Shown here one piece after another: positions 57,490-64,000 of a stretch of DNA of 64,000 nt. Position numbers and translations under genes: made by a program. The stretch spans positions 5,474,001-5,538,000 of the forward strand of contig CM040103.1 of NCBI GenBank assembly GCA_022496805.1, in the 5' to 3' direction. The notes under the pieces were generated by a model. The model was not told the DNA's origin. It did not search any database and saw nothing but the letters and a program-made list of their open reading frames with translations. The stretch comes from Pohlia nutans (Eukaryota > Streptophyta > Bryopsida > Bryales > Mniaceae). The first letter of the stretch is position 1. Every line of letters begins with the position of its first letter.

Positions 57490-58573
57490 AGGCCACTTCA
57501 CTCTTAAAGGCTAGGCCAATTCCCCTTGAGGCCGATTGCATGAAATTTCAACGCCTTTTAGGTTAGAGGTCGGCCTCAACTACCGATAGTACTAAAATTA
57601 TAACGCGGGCTAATTCTCCCATATGTAAAGGCCTTGAGACCAAAAAGTGAGGCTGATTTACTAAATGTAGCAAATGTTCACTTTTTTTTTCTCTCTCTCT
57701 CTCTCTTCAAGAGAACCATTTAGATTTCCACATAATTCAACGGATCTAGTTCGTTAAAGAAAATCATCTTTCATATACAAAGTTTTTATTTTATTTGATT
57801 TTATTATTGAAATTTGACATTGGCCCCAAGGTCAAGAATTGGCCCTTCATTTTGGGTGCAACCAATTCAACGAGCTCGGGCCATGTCTGACCATGCGTCT
57901 TTTAACCCCTAAATGACGGAGGGGGTAAGGGCAAAATATAAATGTGTTATAAAAAATTACTTCTTCAACTTTGATGAAGTTTGGTCCAAAAGAGAAAATG
58001 AGGAGCTTGATGTTTAGTAATTTTCCATATGGTCAAATATCAAAAAATAGCTTTTTATCTTCTCATAATGAATTTAGAAGCATTTAACTTCAAATATTTA
58101 TCAGAATCACAAATTTTATTTTTAGAATTTGAAATTTTGTATGATTTGTTAAAACTAGACATTCTATTCTAAAATCAAAAATTGCAAATTTTTCAACGGA
58201 GAGAACATCATTACTTTCCCCAAATAGTAAGTTTTCTAACACTAGACAATGTAGAAGTGTTTTTCTTTGAAAATTTCTCCCGGGTGGAGTTTAACTCGGA
58301 TTGACATGATTCAAATTGGGTTGGGAAGTAGACTTGATTACCTATTTAAAAATATTTTTATTTTCTATAAAAATGTTTTTTCTATTTCGGGCAGCCCATA
58401 AAAAAAGGGCAGAGACCATAGGGGTTAAGTAAAAAAAATTCATATCACCAAATCAACCCGGGCTCTAAATGTAAAGGGGTTGGGGCCAATTCCAACCTTT
58501 TGACCAATCAAAAGTGAAGATTTCATGCCTCTTCCACAACAAATTGGGCCAGCTTCTCGGTGTAAAGCGGCCC
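57490..58573. mobile_element. PIF/Harbinger-like element split by a TTAA element
   Basis: Ends are AGGCCACTTCACTCTTAAAG and TCTCGGTGTAAAGCGGCCC (GGCC..CTT.AC core as in family H). A clean TAA duplication flanks them (57487-57489 and 58574-58576). 523 bases inside are a later TTAA insertion; the original is ~560 bp. A CT microsatellite lies near 57690. Confidence 0.78.
57906..58424. mobile_element. TTAA element nested in a PIF-like element
   Basis: 519 bp between TTAA 57902-57905 and TTAA 58425-58428. Ends are CCCCTAAATGACGGAGG and GCAGAGACCATAGGGG. The interior is homologous, inverted, to 27080-27621. Confidence 0.83.
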
Positions 58574-58576
58574 TAA

Positions 58577-58936
58577 GTTCAAGGGCTCTTCAAATGAAGA
58601 TGAATCATTTTAGCGAGTGCTCTTACGCAACAACAACGATTGCATGACGCTCCTAGCTCCCATTCTTGCATTGCAAAAGCTCTAACTTTCTCTTCTTTCA
58701 ATTATGCTGCTGCTGCTGCGGCGGACAGAAACGAATTGAAAGGGCAGATTAAATCACAGACTCTCATACTTACACAACTGCTGCCATGGCGTTACTGACA
58801 CCGGGACCGATACTCAGTTACTCACTCTTGTGCACAGCTGACCTCCAGTTATAAGGCTCTGCCACTAAAGCCAGGCCTTCCCACTCTCCACAGAATATCA
58901 CTCCAGTTCCCAATCTTGCTCATTCTCCCAACTTAA
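58577..58936. other. Intergenic, no feature recognised
   Basis: Mixed-composition sequence with a short GCTGCTGCTGCTGCGGCGG run. No gene recognised. Confidence 0.4.
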
Positions 58937-59433
58937 GGTAACGGGTTCTATTTCCGACTGAATTTCAGATTTGCATACTTAGACTTGTGAAAGAATTTTT
59001 TTATAATTTTTGGATGCTCTGCAAAGCTATAGCAAAGGCATTCCCAAAAAAAAAACATTTTTTGAGCATTTCTACAATTTTCTATGATTTTTTAAGTTTG
59101 AAAGTGTAGAGTGACCAGTAACCGCTCATAGAGTCATGGTTTTCATGAGAGGTTGGATTCTGAAAATAGAGTGCTTCTACACCAATCAGAAGCTCTTGAT
59201 TATTCCAAGCATGGACGAAATTAGAACACTCTTGGACACTATCAAAAACCATGCTGGCGCCTGGCGGGGTTGGTTTTGTATTTGTGTTCTTTTCTTGCAG
59301 TAAAGGGTTCTCCTTTATTTGTGTCAAAAAAAAAAAAAAAAAAAAAAAAAACCATGCTGGCTGGTTTCTGACACCCATCCCCCAACCAGTAGGGGTCGGA
59401 AATAGAACCCAGTCGGAAATAGCACCCGTTACC
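58937..59433. mobile_element. ~497-bp element with 24-bp inverted ends
   Basis: GGTAACGGGTTCTATTTCCG.. at 58937-58960 is matched by ..CGGAAATAGCACCCGTTACC at 59410-59433 (one mismatch in 24). The right end holds a second GTCGGAAATAGAACCC unit. Flanks are TAA on the left and TTA on the right, so the duplication is uncertain. A poly(A) retroposon sits inside. Confidence 0.75.
59259..59346 (+). mobile_element. Small poly(A) retroposon with 15-bp target duplication
   Basis: The 15-base string AAAAACCATGCTGGC occurs at 59244-59258 and 59347-59361, bracketing ~67 unique bases and an A26 run (59326-59351, partly in the duplication). Poly(A) plus a long target duplication marks LINE-type retroposition of a short RNA. 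Parent RNA not identified. Confidence 0.85.
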
Positions 59434-60306
59434 TTAGTAAGTGTTAACTCTTGAGCCATGAGATTCACATGGTTTTTTCCCTTTTTCTCTTCGGTGTTTC
59501 TTTTCCACAACAACTTGATTTTTTCAATATTTTAATGGTCCTTGACAACAAGCAGTCTCACCCTTAAAGGCGACCAGATTGCGCAGAGATTGTGTGCATG
59601 CACTGCCTGCAACCCAACGCCCTGTATAATAACTGCCCCTGTTGTTTTCTATCAAGGTGCAGTCTCCAAGAAGGATCTCGCACTATAGTGTCCAACTACT
59701 AAAGTATCATCCCCCGGTTTTCAACCTTTGCCCCAAACTTCATCAAAGCGAACACCTTTTACAAAGGCGGGGCAAAAAGTAGGTATTGAATAAATCAGCG
59801 CTCTGTGCCGGCCGGTGGGCCACAGGACTTCTATACCGGGAGTCTAGGTGAGAGATTATATAACACCTTAACTAATGCTGTCAGTGTTATTGCAGTTCTC
59901 GATGAGGGCTCCCCCCCCACTTATATAAAAAAAAAACAAACTTGGCTTCTTGTTCCGTCAATCAATAGTATTTAACCCCTTGCAATATTAACAGAATAAT
60001 GTTAATAAGATTCTCGAAAGTGAGGGCTGCTTTGTCAGATCACCGTCAGTCGATGTGTATTAATTCTACCACCAGGTCAGTCGTATATAGCTCCCGCTCC
60101 CTTCCATTCCCGAAACCTTGGCCAATGCCGTAATCAGCTCTAGCAAATCGATGAGCTCACAACCAATTCTGGGGTCTCCACATTAAGACGCTAGATTAGT
60201 GAGCATGAGCATAATTAGACTAGAAATGGAGGTTCTAGACTTTGTGAGGGTGTGGTCATGAAAGCTGATTGATGGGATGCAAGGCGATTATGACTTTGTG
60301 GTCTAG
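59434..60306. other. Upstream region of the CKX gene
   Basis: No coding seen. Probably includes the promoter and 5' UTR of the CKX gene. TTATATAAAAAAAA near 59921 is the best TATA-like string but is ~385-545 bases from the candidate starts. Confidence 0.4.
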
Positions 60307-60465
60307 ATGGTCACCATGGTTGTGTTACCGGAGAATACAAAATCGTCGACGCAGCTTCTGACGACCGTTCTGGAGCCGCTAACCACGACGACAGCGTTGA
60401 TAGAATTGACAGAGAGTTTGCCGAAACGGCGGAAGAGGAAAATCTGGGGTCACGAGAAGAATACG

Positions 60466-64000
<3,535 letters not shown>

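Noticed and set aside
59082..59513. 143-codon minus-strand frame with a poly-F run
   Set aside because: The F run is the translated A26 tail of a retroposon; the frame spans a TIR element.

Overview
This window is nuclear DNA from a land plant. The genes have many short exons with GT/AG introns, and the recognisable products are plant-type: a plant EHD protein, an LEA group 2 protein and a cytokinin dehydrogenase. Most of the DNA is AT-rich intergenic sequence full of small DNA transposons. The repeat content (a Crypton-like tyrosine recombinase, an intact Tc1 DD34E element, many TTAA-flanked elements) is unlike a typical angiosperm, so I lean towards a non-seed plant, but this is inference.

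Layout. (1) 1-16.4 kb is gene-rich: RPB12/RPABC4 (+, 3 exons, 1611-2848); EHD1-like endocytic ATPase (-, 15 exons, 4652-9487); a divergently transcribed 6-exon gene whose 279-aa product looks like an XRCC4-superfamily/PAXX-like DNA repair factor (+, 11070-14844); and a single-exon LEA2/NDR1-like gene (+, 15748-16359). (2) 16.4-23 kb has no genes and holds PIF/Harbinger-like MITEs, TTAA elements and tandem repeats. (3) 23-34 kb is a transposon cluster: a 1.67-kb element with perfect 14-bp inverted ends, an 8-bp target duplication and an unrecognised, frameshifted protein; two near-identical 1.2-kb TTAA elements in opposite orientation; a decayed multi-exon Crypton-like (DUF3504-type) tyrosine recombinase gene; and, inside the first exon of that gene, a complete 1645-bp Tc1 element with an intact 341-aa DD34E transposase. 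(4) 34-60 kb shows no convincing gene. It contains MITEs, nested MITEs, foldback repeats, a decayed satellite-like array, microsatellites and a small poly(A) retroposon. (5) 60.3-64 kb carries the 5' part of a cytokinin dehydrogenase gene (+), cut by the window end.

The host genes do not form one pathway. EHD1 and the PAXX-like gene share a ~1.6-kb divergent promoter region that contains a tandem duplication with a CACGTG box in each unit. The dominant theme is mobile DNA. At least eleven elements have TTAA on both sides and ends of the form CCC(C)TAAA...TTTAGGG(G), which looks piggyBac-like; about ten relics accompany them. A separate TA-flanked Stowaway family shares its internal core, and several elements are nested in one another, giving a relative order of insertions.
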